A stretch of 41,920 nucleotides of DNA from Methylotenera sp. (lineage in GTDB: Bacteria; Pseudomonadota; Gammaproteobacteria; Burkholderiales; Methylophilaceae), in the NCBI RefSeq assembly GCF_029945705.1, contig NZ_JAQSDC010000047.1, positions 1 to 41,920 on the forward strand, given 5' to 3'. The position numbers and the translations under genes are program-made. Shown one piece after another: positions 29,836 to 38,464 of this stretch; positions within the stretch are counted from its first letter, which is position 1, and the number at the start of each line of letters is the position of its first letter. The notes beneath the pieces are model-generated. The model searched no databases. It saw only the letters and a program-made list of their open reading frames with translations, and was not told the DNA's origin.

Positions 29836-30867
29836 TTAATTGATGTGATTGTCGTGCGCAATCGCTAGTTCGTTTTTAGTATGTTGTCTTCTAATTGCAT
29901 TTTTTCTATATAGCTTAAGCGCTTCGCCAATTTGCTGAATTGGATGTTTGCTAAAGTAGGCGGCTAGAAGTAATAAGCCAGCCAAAGAGGCTAACACCCA
30001 GCTTAAATCGAATGGTGCAACATCGCGACGTGCCGGTTTTTGATTTTTCATGGCGTCTAATATGGTGTGAACATTTTCACCATCCACATAAGTTGAGCCT
30101 ACTTCTTTAGCGATACTTTTCATATACTCAGAGTTCAGTTTTGAAATAAAGCGATCTTGTTCACCTGCTACATTATCATCTCTCACGCCAAGATTTGATT
30201 CAGAAATTTGTGCAATACCAGGTTGCAGTGCAAAGCTTTCATTTGACCAATATCCAATCAATTGATTTTTTTCACTTAGTTTTGGAATAGCAGCGCCTTT
30301 TTCAGAACCTACACCAACTAATAACCAACCATCTGCACCTTGAAAGTTAGTAAGATCTTTGGTGTTAAACGCATGTAATTTGGGCGCTTCTTCACCATCA
30401 GTAAAGAATACTACTTGCGCTGTTTCAGGAAAGCTACGAATGGCCCTTGTAATGCTAAACATGCCTTCGCGAATGCGGCTATTACCTGACCAAGCCGTTC
30501 TCCAGTCAAGATGGTCAATAGTGTCTTGAATGGCTGCAAAGTTATCGCAGACCTCAATTGGGTTGTATAGTGCAGCAACGCTGACGCCTGCAAACAAGCC
30601 AACACTGACTTTAGTACCACAAGGTAGCGAAGAGATAACTTCATGTAGCATGTTTTGTGTATGCGCCATACGCGATATAGGCTTACCATTTTCGGACATG
30701 TCTATAGTGTTCATGCTCTGCGTAATATCAGCGACCAATAAATACGTGTAGATATTGTGTTTAACGGGCACAGTGAGGTGGCACATGGACAATACGAGCA
30801 TTAACATGGCACTACCAAGAAGTGCCGAGTCACGGTGCGTTTTAAAATAGGCGATAAGCTTTTTCAT
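29836..30867 (-). CDS. mxaL: MxaL, vWA-domain methanol dehydrogenase accessory protein
   Basis: The protein has 343 residues. An N-terminal membrane helix (about 16-34) is followed by a periplasmic von Willebrand A domain with MIDAS-like DITQSM at 47-52 and VVFFTDGEEAP further on, and a C-terminal membrane helix (about 292-310). MxaL is one of the accessory proteins needed to insert calcium into methanol dehydrogenase, based on genetics in Methylobacterium and Paracoccus. It is the last gene of an mxaR-S-A-C-K-L operon on the minus strand and starts 11 bases after mxaK ends. In many methylotrophs mxaD follows; here a convergent ygfX-like gene follows instead. Confidence 0.85.
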   Translation of the reverse strand: MKKLIAYFKTHRDSALLGSAMLMLVLSMCHLTVPVKHNIYTYLLVADITQSMNTIDMSENGKPISRMAHTQNMLHEVISSLPCGTKVSVGLFAGVSVAALYNPIEVCDNFAAIQDTIDHLDWRTAWSGNSRIREGMFSITRAIRSFPETAQVVFFTDGEEAPKLHAFNTKDLTNFQGADGWLLVGVGSEKGAAIPKLSEKNQLIGYWSNESFALQPGIAQISESNLGVRDDNVAGEQDRFISKLNSEYMKSIAKEVGSTYVDGENVHTILDAMKNQKPARRDVAPFDLSWVLASLAGLLLLAAYFSKHPIQQIGEALKLYRKNAIRRQHTKNELAIAHDNHIN

Positions 30868-30878
30868 TGAATCAATCT

Positions 30879-31433
30879 CTATGGTAAGCCAACGGGAATA
30901 TTACCCATAATCAGACCAGGTGAGTCAGACTCGCCAACACCTGGTGTGACTGTTTCAGGTAACAAGGTAATGACGCGATCTAAATTGCGACGTGTGCCCC
31001 AGTTACTATTATCTATTTTGAGTGCTTGTTTATATGAGCTATGAGCTTGAGTTAATAGGTATTCGACTTCATCTCTCACCTTCGGGTCATTACCACCGCT
31101 AACTCTTAAGCTCTTTAAGAAAAACATATTGCCGATGTTGTGATGTACCGCAGCACGTTGGCTGGGCGTACCTTTTTCAGTAAGCTGAGAGAACAAAAGG
31201 GTAGCTTCCTTATGACGATCATTATTTGCAAGCCAATAAGCGGTTGCAAATTTAGCCTCATAGCTTTGCCTGTCAGTTTGCGGATTTTTGCCAGTGCTGA
31301 CTGCAAGATTAAATGCATTAATTTGACGTATACGATTGAGTTCTGCTGAAATGCCAACTGCTGATGCCACAGCAACTAAAATGAGTGTAATGGTCAGTTG
31401 TTTGACAGTGATAGATTTTAAACGAAGGCTCAT
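30879..31433 (-). CDS. mxaK: MxaK, methanol dehydrogenase accessory protein
   Basis: This membrane-anchored protein has 184 residues from the ATG at 31433. That start gives a 4-base ATGA overlap with the mxaC stop and a GGAAAA ribosome-binding site. An ATG at 31448 would add five residues. A hydrophobic N-terminal segment (LTITLILVAVASAVGI) precedes a soluble, helical domain with TPR-like features (FATAYWLANNDRHKEATLLFSQL, quoted here as YWLANNDRHKEATLLF; AHSSYKQALKIDNSNWG). MxaK works with MxaA and MxaL in maturation of the Ca-dependent methanol dehydrogenase. Identity is based on gene order plus length and topology. Confidence 0.82.
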   Translation of the reverse strand: MSLRLKSITVKQLTITLILVAVASAVGISAELNRIRQINAFNLAVSTGKNPQTDRQSYEAKFATAYWLANNDRHKEATLLFSQLTEKGTPSQRAAVHHNIGNMFFLKSLRVSGGNDPKVRDEVEYLLTQAHSSYKQALKIDNSNWGTRRNLDRVITLLPETVTPGVGESDSPGLIMGNIPVGLP

Positions 31434-32419
31434 ATATTTATTTTCCATGTTCTAAATTCCAGATATTTAACGCCAAGTAACAGTGCAATCATGAGTGCTG
31501 CAATGATGTAGCAGAGCTGTGTAAAGTCGTGGCCGGGAATTTTTTCCATATATTTAATTGGTTTTTTCTCTTTTTCATTAATGTCAGCTATCGCCTTTGC
31601 GAGTGATTTTGGGTCTTCAGCCTCATAAGCGCTAAATGGGCTACGTAGCGTTTTAAAGTATTCATACAGTTCAATCTCTTGAGGCAAAGGCCCTTCTTCT
31701 TTAGGTATATACTCATTAAAAATACTGAGGCCACCAGGCTGTCTTAATACAATCCAATACAGTGTGATGTTGTACCTTTGCAGCCACTCGCGCAGTTTTT
31801 GTTGCGCAACACCACCCATACGACCACCGCCATCAGACAGCAGAATAATGGCACGTGAACCTGAATCTGGAACGTTTTCAAACAAACTTACAGCGCTGGT
31901 TAAGCCGCCACCAATATTTGTTTGGAACAGTGAGTTTCCAGCGGTGGCTTTAATTGCAGCTTGAATTGCTTCACGACTCTCAGTGAGCGGTAGAACATAC
32001 ATGGCTGAGTTACTGAAGGTGATCACACCTATCATGTCGTTTTGCCTAGAGTTAACAAACTCAGTCATCAGTCTGGCCGCGGCTACAGACTTAGACTCGC
32101 CGACACGACCTTCAGCTGCACCTTCAGAAAAGGGGTCATCCATACTGGCACTTCTATCAATTACCATGCCAATTTGGGCGCCTATGCCAATACGCTCGAC
32201 CTTTTGCTCTAAGCTATGTGGGCCTGCTAAGCCAACAAGTATGCTTATTAAACTAACTGTCGCTAAGACTTTAAGTAGTAAACCAATTAAATTCGAAAGC
32301 GGGTCGCTTGGCAGCATATCTACCCATGAATAGCTGCGACTATTCGACCGCTCAAGTAAAATTGGCAGCAGTGAAATTGGCAGTAGCCATAACACTAATG
32401 GATGCATAAATCCCATCAT
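31430..32419 (-). CDS. mxaC: MxaC, vWA-domain methanol dehydrogenase accessory protein
   Basis: This 329-residue protein has the BatA-like layout. The N-terminal hydrophobic region (LVLWLLPISLLPILLERS, then a second helix about 43-66) precedes a vWA domain with an intact MIDAS motif DRSASM (88-93), TFSNSAM and LLSDGGGRMGG, and a C-terminal membrane helix near residues 300-320. MxaC belongs to the mxaRSACKL accessory set. Its ATG overlaps the TGA of mxaA (ATGA, 32416-32419), indicating translational coupling. The two vWA genes mxaC and mxaL flank mxaK. Confidence 0.86.
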   Translation of the reverse strand: MMGFMHPLVLWLLPISLLPILLERSNSRSYSWVDMLPSDPLSNLIGLLLKVLATVSLISILVGLAGPHSLEQKVERIGIGAQIGMVIDRSASMDDPFSEGAAEGRVGESKSVAAARLMTEFVNSRQNDMIGVITFSNSAMYVLPLTESREAIQAAIKATAGNSLFQTNIGGGLTSAVSLFENVPDSGSRAIILLSDGGGRMGGVAQQKLREWLQRYNITLYWIVLRQPGGLSIFNEYIPKEEGPLPQEIELYEYFKTLRSPFSAYEAEDPKSLAKAIADINEKEKKPIKYMEKIPGHDFTQLCYIIAALMIALLLGVKYLEFRTWKINI

Positions 32420-33411
32420 GCGCTCGCTTCTGGTCTCAAGCCACGTTCACAATCGCGCAATTGGCGGCAAAATTTCATTAACCAAGCTTTTGAGTGTTCA
32501 TTTAAGTTTTGTGCGGAATCTGGTTCAAAAAACACTTTGCGAGACAAAGCAAAAAACTTTTCTATATCTTGTTTCACTGGTGAAAAAGCTGGTTTATCTT
32601 GAATAAAACTATCGACATTATTAGCAAATAAACTTGTACCAGCTGTTTTGTTTAGCGACTCATGAATGCGTGCTGTAGTTTGCTGCAAGCCTGCAGCAGT
32701 GTCTGGCATCTTGCGAATATCACGGTACGCTTTTGCGAATGGTGCGCCCATTCTAGGTAACCAAGCATGCATGCCGAAAATATAAAGCAGCCCTAGCAAT
32801 GATAATGCTAGTAAGCCAATGAGTATTTTCAAAGTCAACTTTTGCTTACTTGAATCGATAAGAAAGGGGGGGGTGAATGGGCTCAGCTCTTCGTTTAGTT
32901 TTACAGACCCAAACACAGAAAGTGGCGAAACGCGGAAATTGAAAGAGGGAACACGATATTGCAATATTTCTTTTTTCTCGGTGTTTCTCATTTTAAGAAT
33001 TTCAGCTCTTAATGCGGCTGGTTTCGCTAACTTGCCAGTGGTAAACACTTGGTAACTTAAATGGATAACGTGCGTTACGCTATCACTATGTTTTATTTCT
33101 TCTGAACTGACTTTAGAAAGTTCGATGCCTGAGATCTGACCTTTCCAGCGGTGTTCGTAGCCAACAATAGGGATAGACTCTTTGACCAGTTCATATGGTT
33201 GTTTAACGGTAACTGTGATGGTTCTTTCCAATATATCACCGACAACATAACCTGCATCTCGTGTAGGATTGTCTTCTTTAAGAGTGACATATTTTGGATT
33301 AATATCTGGCAGCACAACATCCGCTAAAGCGGGCTGACTGATGAGCGATACAAGCATGCTCACCGCTAAGAAAAATTTTGTTTGTATACTTGTTCGCATA
33401 AATGTACTCAT
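32416..33411 (-). CDS. mxaA: MxaA, methanol dehydrogenase calcium-insertion protein
   Basis: The protein has 331 residues. A signal peptide of about 30 residues ends SQPALA, then a periplasmic domain holds repeated beta-rich segments (VLPDINPKYVTLKEDNPTR onwards), then a membrane helix (LKILIGLLALSLLGLLYIFG, about 195-214) and a cytoplasmic tail. MxaA is required for calcium binding to methanol dehydrogenase in Methylobacterium. It starts 3 bases after the mxaS stop and overlaps mxaC by 4 bases. Family identity rests on this topology and on the exact R-S-A-C-K-L gene order. Confidence 0.84.
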   Translation of the reverse strand: MSTFMRTSIQTKFFLAVSMLVSLISQPALADVVLPDINPKYVTLKEDNPTRDAGYVVGDILERTITVTVKQPYELVKESIPIVGYEHRWKGQISGIELSKVSSEEIKHSDSVTHVIHLSYQVFTTGKLAKPAALRAEILKMRNTEKKEILQYRVPSFNFRVSPLSVFGSVKLNEELSPFTPPFLIDSSKQKLTLKILIGLLALSLLGLLYIFGMHAWLPRMGAPFAKAYRDIRKMPDTAAGLQQTTARIHESLNKTAGTSLFANNVDSFIQDKPAFSPVKQDIEKFFALSRKVFFEPDSAQNLNEHSKAWLMKFCRQLRDCERGLRPEASA

Positions 33412-33414
33412 TAA

Positions 33415-34296
33415 TTAAGCTGCCACATATTGGTGGAAGTATTCGGACAGTTGGTCAGCATCAAAGCTGTTTTCTACAAAAAATGGCTGCATGTCGTAGC
33501 GTAAAAACAAGTTCTCAATGGCTATACGTCTATCTGTAAAGCTTTGTAGAATACGGTCGCGATAGGATTTTCGTAAGAATAAAGTGCGTTTTGCACCGGT
33601 TTCAGGGTCAGTGACATTGGTGATGCCAAACTCTGGCAAATCGCTATATTCAGAGGAATCCCATAACACTATAGGCACAATATGATGACGTTGCATTAAC
33701 ACCAGCGACTCTTCTAAATCGGCAATTGGCATATGAAAGTCTGACACCATAAAAATGAGTGAGCGTTCGCGGGGCAGTAACCTGACGATTTCCGTTACAC
33801 CACGGCTGCCTACTTCTTCTGTTTCGTAAGTTCTTAAGCTTTCAGCCATTTCAACGGTGGTATGAGGTCTTGCTGAGAGTGTGCATAACCAATCTTCACG
33901 CACTACATCGTCAAAGCCGATAAACCCAACTAAATCGCGATTACGAGTGGCAGATTGTGCAACTGACTGCGCAATATCTGCAGCAATCTCAATCTTTTTC
34001 TGAGTGCTGCCATCTTGCTTAGTACTGGCGTATTGCATAGAGCCAGACATATCACACAGTACAAACACTGGCGTGACGCTTTTTTGATTAAAAATACGCA
34101 CATGCACTTGCTCAAGCGGGTCACGTATGGTTTGGCGTATGTCTATGCGACGCGGATCAGGGTAAGCGAGCAGCGTGGTATGTCCGCGAAACTCCATGCC
34201 CATGCCGCGCTGGTTGCTTTTGTGTCTGCCTGGTCTACGTGAGCGTGAGCGCCACGCAATGTGATAGCTGAATTCTTTTATATGCTCTTGTGACAT
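33415..34296 (-). CDS. mxaS: MxaS, DUF58-type methanol dehydrogenase accessory protein
   Basis: This 293-residue cytoplasmic protein is of DUF58 type with a vWA-like fold. The N-terminus has SRRPGRHKSNQRGMGMEFRG, and the MIDAS motif DMSGSM lies at 82-87, with later VSDFHMP. DUF58 proteins pair with MoxR ATPases as a chaperone-like unit. Here the partner is mxaR, 114 bases upstream, and the accessory membrane proteins follow downstream. It has no membrane segment. Confidence 0.88.
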   Translation of the reverse strand: MSQEHIKEFSYHIAWRSRSRRPGRHKSNQRGMGMEFRGHTTLLAYPDPRRIDIRQTIRDPLEQVHVRIFNQKSVTPVFVLCDMSGSMQYASTKQDGSTQKKIEIAADIAQSVAQSATRNRDLVGFIGFDDVVREDWLCTLSARPHTTVEMAESLRTYETEEVGSRGVTEIVRLLPRERSLIFMVSDFHMPIADLEESLVLMQRHHIVPIVLWDSSEYSDLPEFGITNVTDPETGAKRTLFLRKSYRDRILQSFTDRRIAIENLFLRYDMQPFFVENSFDADQLSEYFHQYVAA

Positions 34297-34410
34297 TTGA
34301 ATTGCACCTACTTAATGAGTCTATGTCGGGTTTTAACCAGACATGTCAGACTTAAATCTAAACTGTAAAAGCTTTGAGTGATTGCGTTCATTAGCTAGTT
34401 ATTATTTAAA

Positions 34411-35427
34411 TTAAGGCGCTGCAATCGCATGAATGATGCCGCTCAACATATCGCGTGCAATCTCAGTACGGCGCATTTCATACACTGGGCTGAATACCAA
34501 ACGATGCGCAACAGTTGCATGGAACACATCATGAATATCTTCTGGTAATACGGCAGTGCGTTCATTCAACCATGCATTTACACGCGCTGCACGCAACACC
34601 ATCGCCATACCGCGTGGACTGGCACCAGATAACACCAAACGGTTCATATCTACACCAGAAACTTTTACACCAAAATCTGTTGGCGTTTTAGTTGCACGCC
34701 ATAAGTTAAGTACATAACTGCGTAAAGTAGGGCTTGCAGAAATGCTGTTCTGTAAAGTGCTAGCAAACTTGTTTAACTGGTCAAATTGCAAAATATTTTC
34801 AGGTACGTTTGAAACTAGAGCATCTGCATCGTGGAAACGCGTATCAAATACGAGTGACTCCATAATGCTGTCGTCATTTGGCACCACAATTGGAATTTCC
34901 ATCATAAAACGGTCACGTGCAGCTGATGGAATGTCGAAAGTCTCTTCTTTTTCAACTTGGTTACGGTCAGCAAAAACCAGCATGTGTGGAAAATGATGCT
35001 CTTTGTTAAATGCGGTCAGTGTACGTTCTGCCATGACACGTAGTAATAAAGAGTGAACTTGAGGGCGCGCGCGGTTAATCTCGTTAAAGAAGAATACGGA
35101 TAAATTTTCACCAGACATCAAAATAGGGCCAGGGCTCACGTGAGGTTTACCATCTTCACCAAGATAGGTGTGATACACCAAATCGTTAGGCATCAAGTCA
35201 ATGGTACCTTCAATACGCTGATAGCCACCACCGATGCCACGTGTAAATGCACGCAGCAGTGTGGTTTTACCAACACCGACATCACCTTCAAGCAACACAT
35301 GTCCGCGTGCAAAAATTGAAGTAGTAATCAAGCGAACTGGAGTGTGCTGGCCCACAATCACTTTGTTAACTTCAGACTCTAAGGTAAGTGCATGATTGCG
35401 CCAATCGGCTAGTTGTATATCGCTCAT
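34411..35427 (-). CDS. mxaR: MxaR, MoxR-family AAA+ ATPase of the methanol dehydrogenase cluster
   Basis: This 338-residue MoxR-type AAA+ protein has Walker A EGDVGVGKTT (47-56). The Walker B region reads VFFFNEINRARP (about 111-122), with Asn where most MoxR proteins have Asp before Glu. The sensor region RNQVEKEETFDIPSAARDRF differs from the canonical [20 protein letters not shown], as expected for a specialised subgroup. It is the first gene of mxaRSACKL and presumably powers maturation or metal insertion of methanol dehydrogenase with MxaS. The mxa promoter region lies upstream. Confidence 0.88.
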   Translation of the reverse strand: MSDIQLADWRNHALTLESEVNKVIVGQHTPVRLITTSIFARGHVLLEGDVGVGKTTLLRAFTRGIGGGYQRIEGTIDLMPNDLVYHTYLGEDGKPHVSPGPILMSGENLSVFFFNEINRARPQVHSLLLRVMAERTLTAFNKEHHFPHMLVFADRNQVEKEETFDIPSAARDRFMMEIPIVVPNDDSIMESLVFDTRFHDADALVSNVPENILQFDQLNKFASTLQNSISASPTLRSYVLNLWRATKTPTDFGVKVSGVDMNRLVLSGASPRGMAMVLRAARVNAWLNERTAVLPEDIHDVFHATVAHRLVFSPVYEMRRTEIARDMLSGIIHAIAAP

Positions 35428-35492
35428 TTAATGTGCCCTAAGTAAGTGATGAGTAGTAATTGATTTGTTGGAATTTGTAACAGAATGTAGCT

Positions 35493-35537
35493 AGTGTAAT
35501 TGTTTTATTTGAAGGTGTAAACAGATCTGTATACACC
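35493..35537 (-). promoter_or_regulatory. mxaR promoter with overlapping 24-bp palindromic operator
   Basis: On the minus strand, TTTACA (plus 35516-35521) and TACACT (plus 35493-35498), with a 17-base spacer, make a good sigma70-type promoter; the start would lie near 35486, about 58 bases before the mxaR ATG. A palindrome at 35514-35537 reads GGTGTAA-ACAGATCTGT-ATACACC; only one base pair breaks its symmetry. It covers the -35 box and is centred near -40, a position used by many activators and by some repressors. The bound regulator is unknown. Confidence 0.6.
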
Positions 35538-35741
35538 TAATTAAAATTTATTAAACTTAAGCAGTATTTAAAGAAAGTATCCAGTTAAATTTGAGCTGAA
35601 TCTCCTAATAAATTTTCTCATGTTAGATGCGTCGAATGCTCGGCACGATTGGCTTTGCGGCGCTACTATATTTTAAGTAGGATCCTATTTTAATCTTAGC
35701 TGTACGGCTACTTTGGTAATCGAAAAGCAACTTAATGCCAT

Positions 35742-35886
35742 AAAAAATCCCGCAACACAGTTTATTATGTTGCGGGTTGAATGGGCGATAATTTGGAGAT
35801 CTTCGCTAAGATGTATTTAAGCAATACATATGCCTAAAATTAACTATCATTTATTCAATAGCTTAGTCATCAGTGATGAGTCGCAC
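35742..35886 (-). ncRNA. Candidate small RNA upstream of the mxa operon
   Basis: No gene lies to the right of the terminator on the minus strand before the plus-strand fabA, so a leftward transcript ending at about 35742 would be non-coding. Read on the minus strand, TATATA at plus 35894-35899 is a possible -10 box, giving about 145 bases. The segment contains hairpin-forming dyads at 35811-35829 (ATGTATT with AATACAT) and 35799-35812 (ATCTT with AAGAT), the two touching end to end, and the terminator stem. Start and promoter are inferred and weak; the terminator is the main evidence. Confidence 0.35.
35743..35776 (-). terminator. Intrinsic terminator on the minus strand
   Basis: CCCGCAACA (35749-35757) and TGTTGCGGG (35768-35776) form a 9-bp GC-rich stem around a 10-base loop. 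Read on the minus strand, it is followed by ATTTTTTA, a six-U tract, so it terminates leftward transcription. On the plus strand no U-tract follows. It lies upstream of the mxaR promoter, so it should end some other leftward RNA. Confidence 0.7.
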
Positions 35887-35950
35887 TCGGCTGTATATAG
35901 CCAATATTTGGTTGTTGTAGTTGTAAATAACCACCATATTTTGTTGATGT

Positions 35951-35956
35951 TATAAT
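35951..35956 (+). promoter_or_regulatory. Candidate -10 element for fabA-fabB
   Basis: A perfect TATAAT lies about 105 bases before the fabA ATG. No good -35 is seen at 16-18 base spacing (TAACCA at 17), so an activator or extended leader would be needed. A TTTCGC/GCGAAA stem lies in the leader between 35998 and 36025. Confidence 0.3.
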
Positions 35957-36060
35957 TTGATTTACAACAAAAAATGCTGGTAAAGCGTGAATAAGGCTTT
36001 CGCTAAATTGGATTTACGGCGAAAATAGCAGCTTAGATAATTATTTTTAGAATAAAAAAC

Positions 36061-36576
36061 ATGCAAAAACAAAGCAGCTTTACAAAAGAAGAGTTACTTA
36101 AGTGTGGCAGGGGTGAAATGTTTGGCGAGGGTAATGCACAATTACCATTGCCACCAATGCTAATGTTTGATCGCATTGTTTCTATCACTGATGATGGTGG
36201 TAAGTATGGTAATGGTCAAATTATTGCCGAGTTAGATATCAACCCTGATCTATGGTTTTTTCAATGCCATTTCACTGGTGATCCTGTGATGCCTGGCTGC
36301 TTGGGTTTAGATGCCATGTGGCAGTTAGTTGGTTTTTATTTAGGTTGGGCGGGTGGCCCTGGTCGTGGTCGAGCACTTGGTGCTGGCGAAGTGAAATTTA
36401 CTGGACAAGTGTTGCCAACCGCTAAAATGGCAACCTATACTATTGATTTAAAACGTGTGATTATGCGTAAATTAGTGATGGGTGTGGCTGATGCCACCAT
36501 GAGTTTAGATGGTCGTGAAATATATGCGGCTAATGATTTGCGTGTAGGTTTATTCACGCGAACAGACAATTTTTAA
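36061..36576 (+). CDS. fabA: 3-hydroxydecanoyl-ACP dehydratase/isomerase
   Basis: This hot-dog-fold enzyme has 171 residues, the usual FabA length. It dehydrates 3-hydroxyacyl-ACP and isomerises trans-2-decenoyl-ACP to cis-3, beginning anaerobic unsaturated fatty acid synthesis. The catalytic His lies in [20 protein letters not shown], and the catalytic Asp in [22 protein letters not shown] is the conserved N-terminal segment. FabB follows as its functional partner in one operon. Confidence 0.97.
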   Translation: MQKQSSFTKEELLKCGRGEMFGEGNAQLPLPPMLMFDRIVSITDDGGKYGNGQIIAELDINPDLWFFQCHFTGDPVMPGCLGLDAMWQLVGFYLGWAGGPGRGRALGAGEVKFTGQVLPTAKMATYTIDLKRVIMRKLVMGVADATMSLDGREIYAANDLRVGLFTRTDNF

Positions 36577-36620
36577 GCATTATCTTAATACAATAAAAAA
36601 ATAATTTGAGGGAGCACGAA

Positions 36621-37853
36621 ATGCGTCGTGTAGTGATTACTGGAATGGGGATTGTATCCAGTCTGGGTAATAACAAAGCTGAGGTGCTGGCTAGTTTACA
36701 AGCTGGCAAATCAGGTATTACTTATCAACCTGAATATGCTGAGCGCGGTTTGCGTTCTCATGTGGCTGGATCAATTAAAAATCTTAATGTTGAAGAGCTG
36801 ATCGATCGCAAACTGCTGCGCTTTATGGCTAAAGGGCATGCTTACGCTTGGCTTGCTATGCAAGAAGCGATTGCGGATGCTAGTTTGCCAGAAGAGCAGG
36901 TTTCAAATGTTCGCACAGGCTTAATTGTGGGCGCTGGCGGCACTTCAACTGAAAGCATGTTGGAATCAACCAATATTTTGGCAGAAAAAGGCATACGTCG
37001 TGTAGGGCCTTACATGGTGACAAAAACCATGTCTAGTGGCATTGCTGCTTGCTTGGCCACAGGTGCAAAAATCAAAGGTGTGAATTACGGCATCAGCTCA
37101 GCATGCTCTACCAGTGCACATTGTATCGGTGCGGGTGTTGAACAGATTCAACTAGGTAAACAAGATATTGTGTTTGCTGGCGGCGGTGAAGAAGAGCATT
37201 GGACAATGTCATTTTTATTCGATGCAATGGGCGCGCTCAGTAGTAAATATAATGAAACACCAGATAAAGCCTCTCGAACCTATGATGCTGATCGTGATGG
37301 TTTTGTGATTTCAGGTGGCGGCGGTATTGTTGTGTTGGAAGAGTTCGAGCACGCCAAAGCACGTGGTGCAAAAATCTATGCAGAAGTCATTGGTTACGGC
37401 GCGACATCTGATGGATATGACATGGTTGCACCTAGCGGTGAAGGTGCAGTACGCTGTATGCGCCTAGCGTTAGAAGGCATTGCTGACAACATTGATTATA
37501 TTAATACGCATGGTACAAGCACGCCAGTAGGCGACACTAAAGAGCTTGAAGCGATTCGCGAAGTATTTGGCGATAATGGCAGAAAACAAAATCCTGCAAT
37601 TGCATCGACTAAGTCGCTTTCAGGTCATGCTTTAGGAGCAGCTGGTGTGAATGAGGCGATTTATACATTGCTGATGATGGAAAACAACTTTATTGCCGCT
37701 TCTGCGAATATCGATAATTTAGATCCAGGTGCAGAAGGCTTGAATATTGTGCGCACGCGCATTGATAACGTTAAAATTGAAACGGCATTGTCTAATAGTT
37801 TTGGTTTTGGCGGTACAAATGCGACATTAACCTTGTCAACAAAAAACCTTTAG
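36621..37853 (+). CDS. fabB: 3-oxoacyl-ACP synthase I
   Basis: This condensing enzyme of 410 residues elongates the cis-3-decenoyl-ACP produced by FabA. The start at 36621 ([17 protein letters not shown]) has GAGGGAG 7-13 bases upstream; a TTG at 36606 would add five residues inside the ribosome-binding site. Catalytic Cys is in [13 protein letters not shown], and the two His in [14 protein letters not shown] and [13 protein letters not shown], with [11 protein letters not shown] at the end. The fabA-fabB order is that of unsaturated fatty acid operons. Confidence 0.96.
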   Translation: MRRVVITGMGIVSSLGNNKAEVLASLQAGKSGITYQPEYAERGLRSHVAGSIKNLNVEELIDRKLLRFMAKGHAYAWLAMQEAIADASLPEEQVSNVRTGLIVGAGGTSTESMLESTNILAEKGIRRVGPYMVTKTMSSGIAACLATGAKIKGVNYGISSACSTSAHCIGAGVEQIQLGKQDIVFAGGGEEEHWTMSFLFDAMGALSSKYNETPDKASRTYDADRDGFVISGGGGIVVLEEFEHAKARGAKIYAEVIGYGATSDGYDMVAPSGEGAVRCMRLALEGIADNIDYINTHGTSTPVGDTKELEAIREVFGDNGRKQNPAIASTKSLSGHALGAAGVNEAIYTLLMMENNFIAASANIDNLDPGAEGLNIVRTRIDNVKIETALSNSFGFGGTNATLTLSTKNL

Positions 37854-37896
37854 TTTGCGTTCTTAAATCGAGATTAATCACTTCTAATGGTAAGTC

Positions 37897-38448
37897 ATGA
37901 AATTTAAGTCGTTCTTATTGTTGGTTATATGCTTGATTACTACGTTTCTGAGCGGTTGCGCCATGATGGGCGACCGCACGGTTAATATATCAGAGGCGCA
38001 ATTACAGAAAAAACTAAATGAGCGCCTATCGATTCCAATATCATTGCTAAAGATATTTGATGTCAATTTAAGTAATTCAACCGTGAAGTTTGATAATAAG
38101 ACTGGACGTATGGTCACCAGTCTAGATACTAGATTGAGCAGTATTTTAAGTAATAAAGTGCTGACAGGAAAGATGGATATTTCTGGAAAGCTACGCTTTG
38201 ATGCGGCGACGAACTCAATTGTATTGGATGATCCAAAAGTAGAAAGTCTAAATTTAGATGGTTTGGGTAGTAAATATGGCGAACTTTTCAATTTAATCGC
38301 GCAAAAACTGGGTGGTGAAATGTTAAACGGATTGCCTTTGTACACAGTCAAGCCGCAAGATTTAACCGTGGGTTCAACGCAATACAGCCCGAAAGATATG
38401 CAAATCACTGACAAAGGTTTGCAAATTACACTGAGTCCAGTCAGATAG
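37897..38448 (+). CDS. YceB-like lipoprotein (DUF1439)
   Basis: This 183-residue protein has a type II signal peptide ending in lipobox LSGC (about 18-21). The mature part, beginning AMMGDRTVNISEAQLQKKLN, has the amphipathic start and beta-rich repeats of the DUF1439/YceB family, related to SMP-like or BPI-like lipid-binding folds. It is likely attached to a membrane facing the periplasm. Its function is not known; it may bind lipids. It follows fabB by 43 bases, so it may share its transcript. Confidence 0.8.
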   Translation: MKFKSFLLLVICLITTFLSGCAMMGDRTVNISEAQLQKKLNERLSIPISLLKIFDVNLSNSTVKFDNKTGRMVTSLDTRLSSILSNKVLTGKMDISGKLRFDAATNSIVLDDPKVESLNLDGLGSKYGELFNLIAQKLGGEMLNGLPLYTVKPQDLTVGSTQYSPKDMQITDKGLQITLSPVR

Positions 38449-38464
38449 CGCTGTAGAGTACACC

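Larger units (their letters stand above)
35428..36060. other. 633-bp intergenic region between mxaR and fabA
   Basis: This is the longest gene-free stretch of the window. It holds the mxaR promoter and palindrome (35493-35537), a short AT-rich region, a GC-richer patch at 35628-35670 that could be decayed REP sequence, an intrinsic terminator on the minus strand (35743-35776), dyads at 35799-35812, 35811-35829 and 35867-35879, and a possible fabA promoter with TATAAT at 35951-35956. No convincing ORF was seen; an 18-codon ORF at 35620-35676 has no ribosome-binding site. Confidence 0.6.

Noticed and set aside
35620-35676. 18-codon ORF in the mxaR-fabA gap
   Set aside because: No ribosome-binding site, no hydrophobic or conserved pattern, and chance ORFs of this size are common.
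37884-38414. Minus-strand ORF (176 codons) opposite the YceB-like lipoprotein
   Set aside because: The plus-strand frame has a signal peptide, lipobox and family features; the opposite frame is a shadow.
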